Origin: Scleromatobacter sp038243995
Lineage (GTDB): Bacteria > Pseudomonadota > Gammaproteobacteria > Burkholderiales > Burkholderiaceae_C
Direction of reading: 5' to 3'
DNA length: 64,000 nt
NCBI GenBank assembly: GCA_038243995.1
Contig: JBBRTV010000001.1
Span: 1 to 64,000, forward strand
Under the pieces are notes generated by a model. It was not told the DNA's origin, made no database searches, and saw nothing but the letters and a program-made list of their open reading frames with translations. This document shows positions 57,439 through 64,000 of the stretch, in pieces; within the stretch, counting starts at the first letter, position 1, and every line of letters starts with the position of its first letter. A program made the position numbers and the translations under genes.

Positions 57439-59331
57439 TCACTTCGCGGTCGGCGTTCCACCGGTCAGCGCGTCGAGTTCGTCGAGCAGGCGATCCATGC
57501 GGTGCACCAGCGCCTGGTAGGGCGCCGCGGTGGCCATGTCGAGGCCGGCCTTCTTCACGACCAGGTACGGGTCGTCGGAGCCGCCGGCCTTGAGCATGTC
57601 GAGGTAGCGCGTGCGCAGCGCCGCGTCGCCCTTCTCGATGCCTTCGGCAAAGTACGCCGCCGCGCTGATCGAGGTGGCGTACTGGTAGACGTAGTAGTCG
57701 TTGTAGAAGTGCGGGATGTACTCCCACTCGGTGCCGTACAGGTCTTCTATCTTCATGACGCCCTGGGCGTCGCCGTGATAGCGGCGGATCAGCTCGAGGT
57801 AGAGCTTCGTCAGGTCTTCGCCGGTCAGCGACTGGTCCTTCTCGACGGCCTCGTGCGCCTTCAGCTCGAACTCGGCGAACATCGCCTGGCGGAAGAACGT
57901 GCGGCGCAGCAGTTCGAGCTGCTGGCTCAGCGCGTAGACCTTTTCCTCCTTCGTCTTCGCGTGCGCGGCGACGTAGTCGGCGAGCAGCATCTCGTTGGTC
58001 GTCGACGGGATCTCGGCGACGAACAGGCCGTAGTTGGCGAGCTCGAACGGCTGCGCCGCGTTGGCGAGCACCGAGTGCATCGCGTGGCCCCACTCGTGGG
58101 CGACGGTGGACACGCTCTCGTAGTTCTTGTTGAAGCTCATCAGCACGAACGGGTGGACGTCGTACGCCTCCGGGTTCATGTAGGCGCCCGAGACCTTGCC
58201 GGTCTGCGGCAGCGCGTGCATCCAGCCTTCCAGGAAGTGCTGGCCGAGCGACTTCGCATACTCGTCGCCCAGCGGCTGCACGGCCTGCAGGGTGATCTGC
58301 TCCGCTTCGGCGAGCGTGTATTCGCGCGGCGGCTTGGCGAGCGGGACGTAGACGTCGGAATACTTCTGGCTCTTCAAGCCCAGCAGGCGGCCGCGCATCT
58401 TCAGATAGCGCTGCAGCGTCGGCAGGCCGGCGTTGGTCTCGGCGACCAGCGTGCGGTAGACGGCCTCGGGCGTGTTGTCGCGGCTCTGCGCCATCGCCAG
58501 CGACGAGTCGAACTTGCGGCTGCGCGCGTTGAAGACGGTGCCGTGAAGGTGGCCGGCGTAGAGGGCGCCGATCGTGCGCTGGTAGGACTTGTAGACCGGC
58601 CAGAACGCCTTGAAGACCTGTTCGCGCACCACGGGATCGCGGTCGTCGCGCAGCGCGACGTAGGTCTCCTGGTCGAGCGTCATCTTCTTGCCGCGCACCG
58701 TGATCTTCGGCCACGGCAGGTCGGCGTTGGTCAGCAGCGAATAGATCTGCTGCGGCTGCTGCAGCGGATCGGCGGCGCCGGCCAGCAGCGCTTCTTCGGC
58801 GGGCGACAGCGTGTGGTCGGCCAGGCGCAGCATCGTGTGCAGGCCGTAGGCGTGCTTCGCCAGGCCGGGCTCCGCGGCGATGGCGGCGTCGACCCTGGCC
58901 TGGCCGAGGGCGCTCACTTCGGCGGGCACGAACGAGGTCGCCTGGTTGAACTGGTTGCCGACGGAATCCGACAGCTGGCGGCGCGACTGGTTGGCCGTGA
59001 CCTGCGTGTTCGCATCGGCCATCAGCGCCGCATAGGCGTCGAGGCGGGCGATCTCGCGCTGCACTGCGGAGATGGTGTCCATCGCATGCAGCAGCGCGGC
59101 CGGGCCGGCGCCCAGCGTGCCCTGCAGGGTCTTGAGCGGCGGAATCTGGCCGATGACCTTCTGGCGCGACGCTTCCCAGGCCGCATCGTCGGCATACAGG
59201 CCGGTGAGGTTCCAGACGGCGGGCGGATTGGCGGTGCTGGCGGCTGCGGGCGCGGAGGCTGCGGCCTGGGCCAGCGGCGCGGCGCAGAGGAATCCGAGCG
59301 CGATGGCGAGTGCGAGGGCGGTATGTTTCAT
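57439..59331 (-). CDS. Secreted M3 peptidase (oligoendopeptidase F-like)
   Basis: A 630-aa zinc metallopeptidase. The HExxH motif is HEWGHAMHS, with the downstream Glu in AEIPSTTNEMLL. The family N-terminal helical bundle and the C-terminal PHFYNDYYVYQYATSISAAA block are present. Unlike most PepF proteins, it starts with an export signal (MKHTALALAIALGFLCAAPL ending AQA), so it should act in the periplasm or outside. A GTG at 59343 would add four residues. It converges on the fdsR gene. Confidence 0.9.
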   Translation of the reverse strand: MKHTALALAIALGFLCAAPLAQAAASAPAAASTANPPAVWNLTGLYADDAAWEASRQKVIGQIPPLKTLQGTLGAGPAALLHAMDTISAVQREIARLDAYAALMADANTQVTANQSRRQLSDSVGNQFNQATSFVPAEVSALGQARVDAAIAAEPGLAKHAYGLHTMLRLADHTLSPAEEALLAGAADPLQQPQQIYSLLTNADLPWPKITVRGKKMTLDQETYVALRDDRDPVVREQVFKAFWPVYKSYQRTIGALYAGHLHGTVFNARSRKFDSSLAMAQSRDNTPEAVYRTLVAETNAGLPTLQRYLKMRGRLLGLKSQKYSDVYVPLAKPPREYTLAEAEQITLQAVQPLGDEYAKSLGQHFLEGWMHALPQTGKVSGAYMNPEAYDVHPFVLMSFNKNYESVSTVAHEWGHAMHSVLANAAQPFELANYGLFVAEIPSTTNEMLLADYVAAHAKTKEEKVYALSQQLELLRRTFFRQAMFAEFELKAHEAVEKDQSLTGEDLTKLYLELIRRYHGDAQGVMKIEDLYGTEWEYIPHFYNDYYVYQYATSISAAAYFAEGIEKGDAALRTRYLDMLKAGGSDDPYLVVKKAGLDMATAAPYQALVHRMDRLLDELDALTGGTPTAK

Positions 59332-59479
59332 GGGAATCGTCACTGAAAAGGCAAAGGCGCGACGATACGGCCATGCGGGCGCTTTCCCAAGGCGGGAAAC
59401 GCCGAGCTGCGACGAATTGACGATCGACGGGGTCGAATCGCGAGGGGGAAAACCCGCACCCGGGCGACCGCAGGCGGGG

Positions 59480-60058
59480 TCAGCCCCTGGAATCCAGCAT
59501 GCCGGGATAGACCAGCGAACTCGAGGCTGTCGACAGCGAGAGCACGGCGGGTGTCGTGTCCTGGTGACCCATGTACGACGCGTACATCGCCATCACGTTG
59601 CCGGAGTTGCCGGCGTAGCGGGCGGCCAGCGAGATCGCGTTGGTCTGCTGCGCGGTCGCGGACACCGATTGTGCCGCCTTCAGCACGGCGCCGACTTGCG
59701 CCTGCAACGAGGGGCTCGATCGGTCCTGCTTCAGGAAGGCGGCCAACGCCGCCTTGTCGGCGTCGCTTCCCTTCACCGTCACGCTGCCGTCCTTCGCGAG
59801 CGTGAAGTCGATTGCCCCGGCCAGCTTGATCCCGGCCTTCGCGAGCCCGCTGCGCAAGGTGGTCGCGAGCGCCGACTGCTGCTTGTCGAGGGCGTGCTGC
59901 GCACCCAGGGTCTTGTGGTCCGGCGTGGTCGCCTTCAGCCGCCGGGTGACGGCGTCGTTCGACGGCGCGCCCGCCGCAGTGCCGCCGCTCTTGCCGGCCA
60001 GCAGCGAGGTCGCGTACTGGGCCATGGCGCTGGCGCTGTTCAGGGAACTGGTGTTCAT
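59480..60058 (-). CDS. Hypothetical protein, 192 aa
   Basis: A hydrophilic Ala/Ser-rich protein with no signal peptide or membrane helix: MNTSSLNSASAMAQYATSLL, a middle segment IDFTLAKDGSVTVKGSDADK and helices LAAFLKQDRSSPSLQAQVGAV. Codon use matches neighbouring genes, and the frame is uninterrupted. I do not recognise a family. The helical repeats recall flagellar or secreted-substrate proteins only loosely. It is flanked by the peptidase and the divergent cytochrome operon. Confidence 0.6.
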   Translation of the reverse strand: MNTSSLNSASAMAQYATSLLAGKSGGTAAGAPSNDAVTRRLKATTPDHKTLGAQHALDKQQSALATTLRSGLAKAGIKLAGAIDFTLAKDGSVTVKGSDADKAALAAFLKQDRSSPSLQAQVGAVLKAAQSVSATAQQTNAISLAARYAGNSGNVMAMYASYMGHQDTTPAVLSLSTASSSLVYPGMLDSRG

Positions 60059-60287
60059 GGGCAGGGACCGGGTAAGTACAAGCCCGAATGCTCGCCTGAC
60101 GAGCGCGCCCGCGATGCGTCGAGCAGGCGGGCGATTCCGGCGCTATTGACAGGAAAGCCTGGGCCGGCGCGGGCCATGCCGGGTCGAAGCCGACGGAACG
60201 GAACCAGACGGGTGCGCAGCAAGCCGAAGTGGCCTTCCGTAGCGTTCGTTTGCGTTGTGTTCGGCCTGCGACTACGATCGATCGGCC

Positions 60288-61055
60288 GTGAACAGACTCT
60301 CTTCCCTCCTCGTCCGCGCCCTGCTGGTCGCGTTGCTCCCGGCAGTCGCCCTCGCGCTGCCCGCGCGTGCACTCGCGCAGGAACAGGCTATCCCGTCGTT
60401 CAAGGAACTCGACTCCATCGAGGCGCGCGTGCAGGGCTGCGTGACCTGCCACGGCCAGAGCGGGCAAGGTACCGCCAGCGGCTACTACCCGCGCATCGCC
60501 GGCAAGCCGGCCGGCTACCTGTTCAACCAGCTGGCGGCATTCCGGGACGGCGGGCGCAAGTACCCGCCCATGAACTACCTCGTCGCCTACCTGCCCGACG
60601 CCTACCTGCACGAGATCGCCGAGCATTATGCGAAGCAGCGTCCGCCGTTCGCGCCGCAGGAGGCCGCCACCGCCGACGAGGCGAGCCTGCAGCGCGGCAA
60701 GGTGATCGCGACCGCGGGCGACTTCCACACCGGCGTGCCGCCCTGCGTGGCCTGCCACGGCGTCGGGTTGACCGGCATGGAGCCCGCCATTCCGGGTCTC
60801 GTCGGGCTGCGCCAGACCTACATCGTCGCGCAGCTCACGCGCTGGCGCGTCGGCGACCGCCACGCGATCGAGCCCGACTGCATGAAGCGCGTCGCGGCGC
60901 GCCTGAGCGATGCCGACATCGCGGCAGTCGCCGGCTGGCTCGCACGCCAGCCGGCGCCGAAGAACCCGGCGCCCGAATCGGCCGCGATCGAGCGCATGCC
61001 CTACGCGTGCGGCAGCCAGGCACCGGCGCCCGATCCCGCGCAGGGACGCAAATGA
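60288..61055 (+). CDS. Diheme cytochrome c (c4-like)
   Basis: A 255-aa periplasmic protein with signal (RALLVALLPAVALALPARAL) and two class-I haem motifs, CVTCH (in VQGCVTCHGQSGQG) and CVACH (in PPCVACHGVG). It is similar in layout to cytochrome c4 electron donors of terminal oxidases. The start is GTG at 60288. It overlaps the following cytochrome gene by 4 nt and opens the oxidase operon. Confidence 0.88.
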   Translation: MNRLSSLLVRALLVALLPAVALALPARALAQEQAIPSFKELDSIEARVQGCVTCHGQSGQGTASGYYPRIAGKPAGYLFNQLAAFRDGGRKYPPMNYLVAYLPDAYLHEIAEHYAKQRPPFAPQEAATADEASLQRGKVIATAGDFHTGVPPCVACHGVGLTGMEPAIPGLVGLRQTYIVAQLTRWRVGDRHAIEPDCMKRVAARLSDADIAAVAGWLARQPAPKNPAPESAAIERMPYACGSQAPAPDPAQGRK

Positions 61056-62338
61056 AGCTCGGCGCCCGTATCGCGCTCGCGCTGGCGATCCTGGCGGGCA
61101 TCGCCTTCGCCGCCCTGGCCCTGTTGCGGCCGGGCGTGCTGCCGCAGCAACTCCACGCAGGCAAGGTCAGCGCGACGACGCAGACGATCACCCGCGGCGA
61201 ATACCTGGCCCGCGCCGGTGATTGCGTCGCCTGCCACTCCGAGCCGAACGGCCGGCCATTTGCCGGCGGCCGTGCGATGCCGACGCCGTTCGGCAGCCTG
61301 TTCGTCCCCAACATCACACCCGACGACGATACCGGCATCGGGCTGTGGACGGCCGACGACTTCTACCGGATGCTGCACACCGGTGTCTCGCGCGACGGCA
61401 CGCTGCTGTACCCGGCGATGCCGTTCGCCTCGTACACCAAGGTCACGCGCGCCGACTCGGACGCGATGTTCGGCTACCTGCAGTCCGTCACCCCGGTCAG
61501 GCAGAAGAACCATCCGCACGAACTCACGTTCCCGTTCAACAACCGCGACCTGCTGATCGGCTGGCGCACGCTGTATTTCAAGGAAGGCGAGTTCCAGCCC
61601 GATCCGAACGAGTCGGCGCAGTGGAATCGCGGCGCCTACCTGGTGCAGGGTCTCGGGCACTGCGCCATGTGCCATACGGCGATCAACGCGCTCGGCGGAT
61701 CCAGCGAATCCAAGGCGTTCGAAGGCGGGATGATCCCGAACCAGAACTGGTACGCGCCCTCGCTCACGTCCAACCGCGAGGCCGGCCTCGGCGACTGGGC
61801 CATCAAGGACATCGCCGACCTGCTGCAAGTGGGCGCCTCGCACCGCGGCACCACGTACGGGCCGATGGCCGAGGTCGTCTACAACAGCCTGCAATACGTC
61901 ACCGACGACGATGCGACGGCGATGGCGGTCTACCTCAAGGCGCTGCCCAGGCGCGATGCCGAGGCGCCGCCCACCAGCCAGGCGCGGCTCGTCGACCCGG
62001 CGGTGATGGAGCTGGGCCGCAAGGTCTACGCCGTGCAGTGCGCGGTGTGCCATGGCGACGAGGGGGCGGGTCAGGCGCCCGCCTATCCCCCGCTCAAGGG
62101 CAACCGGTCGATCACGATGCTCTCGCCGGTGAACTCGATCCGCATGGTGCTCAACGGCGGCTACGCGCCCGGCACCTACAAGAACCCGCGCCCGTACGGC
62201 ATGCCGCCGTTCAATCACATCCTCAAGGACGACGAGGTCGCCGCCGTCGTGACCTACATCCGCCTCGCGTGGGGCAACAACGGCACGCCGGTGGCCCCGG
62301 CCCAGGCCAACGAGCTGCGCAAGCTGCTCCCGGAGTGA
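61052..62338 (+). CDS. Membrane-anchored triheme cytochrome c
   Basis: A 428-aa protein with an uncleaved N-terminal anchor (IALALAILAGIAFAALALL) and three class-I cytochrome domains: CVACH, CAMCH and CAVCH, at about residues 63, 206 and 333. The layout matches the cytochrome subunit of alcohol/gluconate dehydrogenases, yet here it stands in an oxidase operon, with no dehydrogenase gene nearby. It therefore probably feeds electrons to the CuA subunit (inference). Confidence 0.88.
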   Translation: MKLGARIALALAILAGIAFAALALLRPGVLPQQLHAGKVSATTQTITRGEYLARAGDCVACHSEPNGRPFAGGRAMPTPFGSLFVPNITPDDDTGIGLWTADDFYRMLHTGVSRDGTLLYPAMPFASYTKVTRADSDAMFGYLQSVTPVRQKNHPHELTFPFNNRDLLIGWRTLYFKEGEFQPDPNESAQWNRGAYLVQGLGHCAMCHTAINALGGSSESKAFEGGMIPNQNWYAPSLTSNREAGLGDWAIKDIADLLQVGASHRGTTYGPMAEVVYNSLQYVTDDDATAMAVYLKALPRRDAEAPPTSQARLVDPAVMELGRKVYAVQCAVCHGDEGAGQAPAYPPLKGNRSITMLSPVNSIRMVLNGGYAPGTYKNPRPYGMPPFNHILKDDEVAAVVTYIRLAWGNNGTPVAPAQANELRKLLPE

Positions 62339-62345
62339 GAAGAAA

Positions 62346-62537
62346 ATGACAGCCCCCGACCACGACGACAGCGATCCGGACGGCGCCGCGCTGCGCGAGC
62401 AGGCGCGCATCGACGACATCGTCGCGAAGGGCCCGTCCGGCGCCTTCGCGGTGGCCGGCGTCGCGACGGCGATCGTCGTCGGGATCTGGTTCGTGTTCTA
62501 TTTCTTCGTCTACCTGCCGCGCGGGGCCGTGCAATGA
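62346..62537 (+). CDS. Small oxidase subunit (single helix)
   Basis: A 63-aa protein with a charged N-terminus and one membrane helix (VATAIVVGIWFVFYFFVYL). Size and position immediately before the CuA subunit fit the small IIa-like subunit of ba3-type oxidases. It overlaps the subunit II gene by 4 nt. Confidence 0.7.
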   Translation: MTAPDHDDSDPDGAALREQARIDDIVAKGPSGAFAVAGVATAIVVGIWFVFYFFVYLPRGAVQ

Positions 62538-63103
62538 GTCCGGGATCGGATGCTGGTCATCGGTCCGAGGCGATCGCGGTCGCCGCGGAGCGGCGCTGGG
62601 CGATCATCGTCGGCGCGATCCTGGCGGTACTCGTCGCGATGATGGTCGTCACCGGCCTGCACTGGGCCGCGATGCCGCCCTCGCGCGTCGAGACGGTCGA
62701 CGTGAAGACCCTGCACGTGGCCGGCGAATTCGTCGAGAGCAACCTCGGCACCGCGGTCGGCACCGACGGCAGGATCACCGTGCGCCTGGTCGCGCAGCAG
62801 TACTCGTTCCAGCCGCAGTGCCTGGTCGTGCCGGCCGATACGCCGGTGACCTTCCGCGCGACCAGCACGGACGCGATCCACGGCTTCATCATCGGCACGA
62901 CCAACGCCAACACGATGCTGGTGCCGGGCTTCGTCTCGACGTTCACGACCCGCTTCCACAAGTCGGGCGAGCAGCTCATGCCCTGCCACGAGTACTGCGG
63001 CACCGGGCACGAGGCGATGTGGGCGCGCGTGCAGGTGCTGCCGGCCGCCGAGTTCCTCGCGAAGTCGCGCACCAGCGAAAGGCTCAGCTGTGTTCAACGC
63101 TAG
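62534..63103 (+). CDS. Cytochrome oxidase subunit II, CuA type
   Basis: A 189-aa subunit II with one N-terminal helix (WAIIVGAILAVLVAMMVVTG) and a cupredoxin domain. The CuA motif CHEYCGTGHEAMW supplies Cys151, Cys155, His159 and Met162, and the upstream His is in DAIHGF. A single membrane helix and short length are typical of type-B (ba3) oxidases. It overlaps the subunit I gene by 14 nt. Confidence 0.92.
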   Translation: MSPGSDAGHRSEAIAVAAERRWAIIVGAILAVLVAMMVVTGLHWAAMPPSRVETVDVKTLHVAGEFVESNLGTAVGTDGRITVRLVAQQYSFQPQCLVVPADTPVTFRATSTDAIHGFIIGTTNANTMLVPGFVSTFTTRFHKSGEQLMPCHEYCGTGHEAMWARVQVLPAAEFLAKSRTSERLSCVQR

Positions 63104-64000
63104 CAAGCTCGTCCTCGCGCATTTCTGGGTCGCGTTCGTCGCCTTCCTCGGCGCGATCTTCCTCGGCGAGTGGCAGATGTACATCCGCTCGCCGCTGAGC
63201 ACCTGGATCAACAACCCCGAGCACTACTATCGGTCGGTCACGGCGCACGGCACGGTCATGGGCTATGTGTTCCCGACGCTGGTGGCGATGGGCTTCGGCT
63301 ATGCGATCACCGAACTCGCGCTGAAGCGGCCGTTGATCGGCCTGCGCTGGGCCTGGACGGGTTTCTGGCTGGTGCTCGCGGGCACCGCGATGGCCGCGAC
63401 GACGGTCGCGCTCGGCAAGGCCTCGGTGCTGTACACCTTCTACCCACCGATGATAGGCAGTCCGTTCTACTACTTCGGCGTCGTGCTGGTGGTGGTCGGT
63501 TCGTGGGTGTGGGTCGCGTTGATGGGCGTCAACCTGCATGCCTGGAAGCGCGCCAACCCGGGCGCGACGGTGCCGCTGGCGATGTACGGCAACGTGGCCG
63601 GCGCGTTCCTGTGGGCGTGGACCTCGCTCGGCGCCGCGATCGAGATCCTGGTGCTCATCCTGCCGGCCTCGCTGGGCCTGACCGACACGATCAACGCCGG
63701 CCTGGCACGCGTCTTCTTCTCGTGGACGCTGCATGCCATCGTCTACTTCTGGCTGATGCCCGCCTACATCGCCTTCTACACGATCGTGCCGCGCGCCATC
63801 GGCTCGCGCCTGTACAGCGACTCGATGGGCCGCGTCGCGTTCGCGCTGTTCCTGGTCTTCTCGATGCCGATCGGCATCCACCACCTGTTCGCCGATCCGC
63901 AGGTCGGCGCCGGCTTCAAGTTCGTCCACGCGACGATGACGGCGATGGTGTCGCTGCCGACGCTGCTCACCGTGTTCACCATCGTCGCGTCGGTCGAGAT
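63090..64000 (+). CDS. Type-B (ba3-like) oxidase subunit I, 5' part
   Basis: The first 303 residues of the haem-copper oxidase catalytic subunit; the gene runs off the window. The start is GTG at 63090. The low-spin haem His lies in YRSVTAHGTVMG. The CuB/Tyr region reads WTLHAIVYFWLMPAY (Thermus ba3 has GHPIVY here), keeping the His and the crosslinked Tyr, and the haem-propionate region has HHLFADPQVG. No glutamate of the type-A D-channel is seen, in keeping with a K-channel-only enzyme. It reduces O2 to water at the inner membrane. Confidence 0.92.
   Translation, partial: MFNASKLVLAHFWVAFVAFLGAIFLGEWQMYIRSPLSTWINNPEHYYRSVTAHGTVMGYVFPTLVAMGFGYAITELALKRPLIGLRWAWTGFWLVLAGTAMAATTVALGKASVLYTFYPPMIGSPFYYFGVVLVVVGSWVWVALMGVNLHAWKRANPGATVPLAMYGNVAGAFLWAWTSLGAAIEILVLILPASLGLTDTINAGLARVFFSWTLHAIVYFWLMPAYIAFYTIVPRAIGSRLYSDSMGRVAFALFLVFSMPIGIHHLFADPQVGAGFKFVHATMTAMVSLPTLLTVFTIVASVE

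Overview
The window is about 64 kb of GC-rich DNA, with strong G/C at third codon positions, from a betaproteobacterium, most likely of the Burkholderiales. The evidence is the tuf-S10-spc-alpha ribosomal gene order, a zinc-free 101-aa S14, a copper nitrite reductase fused to cytochrome c of the Ralstonia pickettii type, an fds-type formate dehydrogenase and a type-B (ba3-like) oxidase. I cannot name a genus from sequence alone. No prophage, insertion sequence, CRISPR array or rRNA gene was seen; accessory content appears as intact operons plus two gene remnants.

Region 1 (1-18400) is the ribosomal superoperon: the tuf 3' end, rpsJ-rplC-rplD-rplW-rplB-rpsS-rplV-rpsC-rplP-rpmC-rpsQ, then rplN-rplX-rplE-rpsN-rpsH-rplF-rplR-rpsE-rpmD-rplO-secY-rpmJ-rpsM-rpsK-rpsD-rpoA-rplQ. 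Two departures from the usual order stand out. A 3.5-kb block (a peroxiredoxin, an antisense S9-peptidase C-terminal remnant and an intact oligopeptidase B) separates rpsQ from rplN, and a strong sigma-70-like promoter restarts the second half. infA is absent from its usual place between secY and rpmJ.

Region 2 (18500-22960) holds a short secreted protein with a PEP-CTERM-like tail, dsbD, rsuA, an initiator tRNA-Met gene with its own promoter and terminator, and two very small secreted or membrane proteins. Region 3 (23054-31666) is one minus-strand operon that runs YncE-like beta-propeller, response regulator, sensor kinase, outer-membrane factor, membrane-fusion protein, RND pump.

Region 4 (31988-44192) is a nitric-oxide/denitrification island. 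It holds nnrS, a long minus-strand operon (DUF2249 protein, quinol-type norB, nsrR, MIP18/DUF59 protein, NnrS-like membrane protein, second nnrS, SirB-like protein), a nitronate monooxygenase-like gene, and nirK-nirV-sco. Three CRP/FNR-type palindromes lie at or near class-II position before nnrS, the nor operon and nirK. The nor promoter also carries an NsrR-type operator over its predicted start point. The island therefore makes NO from nitrite, reduces it to N2O, and senses it. No nosZ is present in the window.

Region 5 (44492-64000) carries a maleylacetoacetate isomerase-like GST, a BMP-family nucleoside ABC transporter followed by a truncated nucleosidase remnant, the NAD-dependent formate dehydrogenase genes fdsGBAD with a divergent FdsR-like regulator (no fdhD in the cluster), a secreted M3 peptidase, an unrecognised 192-aa protein, and a terminal-oxidase module (c4-like cytochrome, triheme cytochrome c, small subunit, CuA subunit II, and the 5' part of a type-B subunit I that runs off the end).
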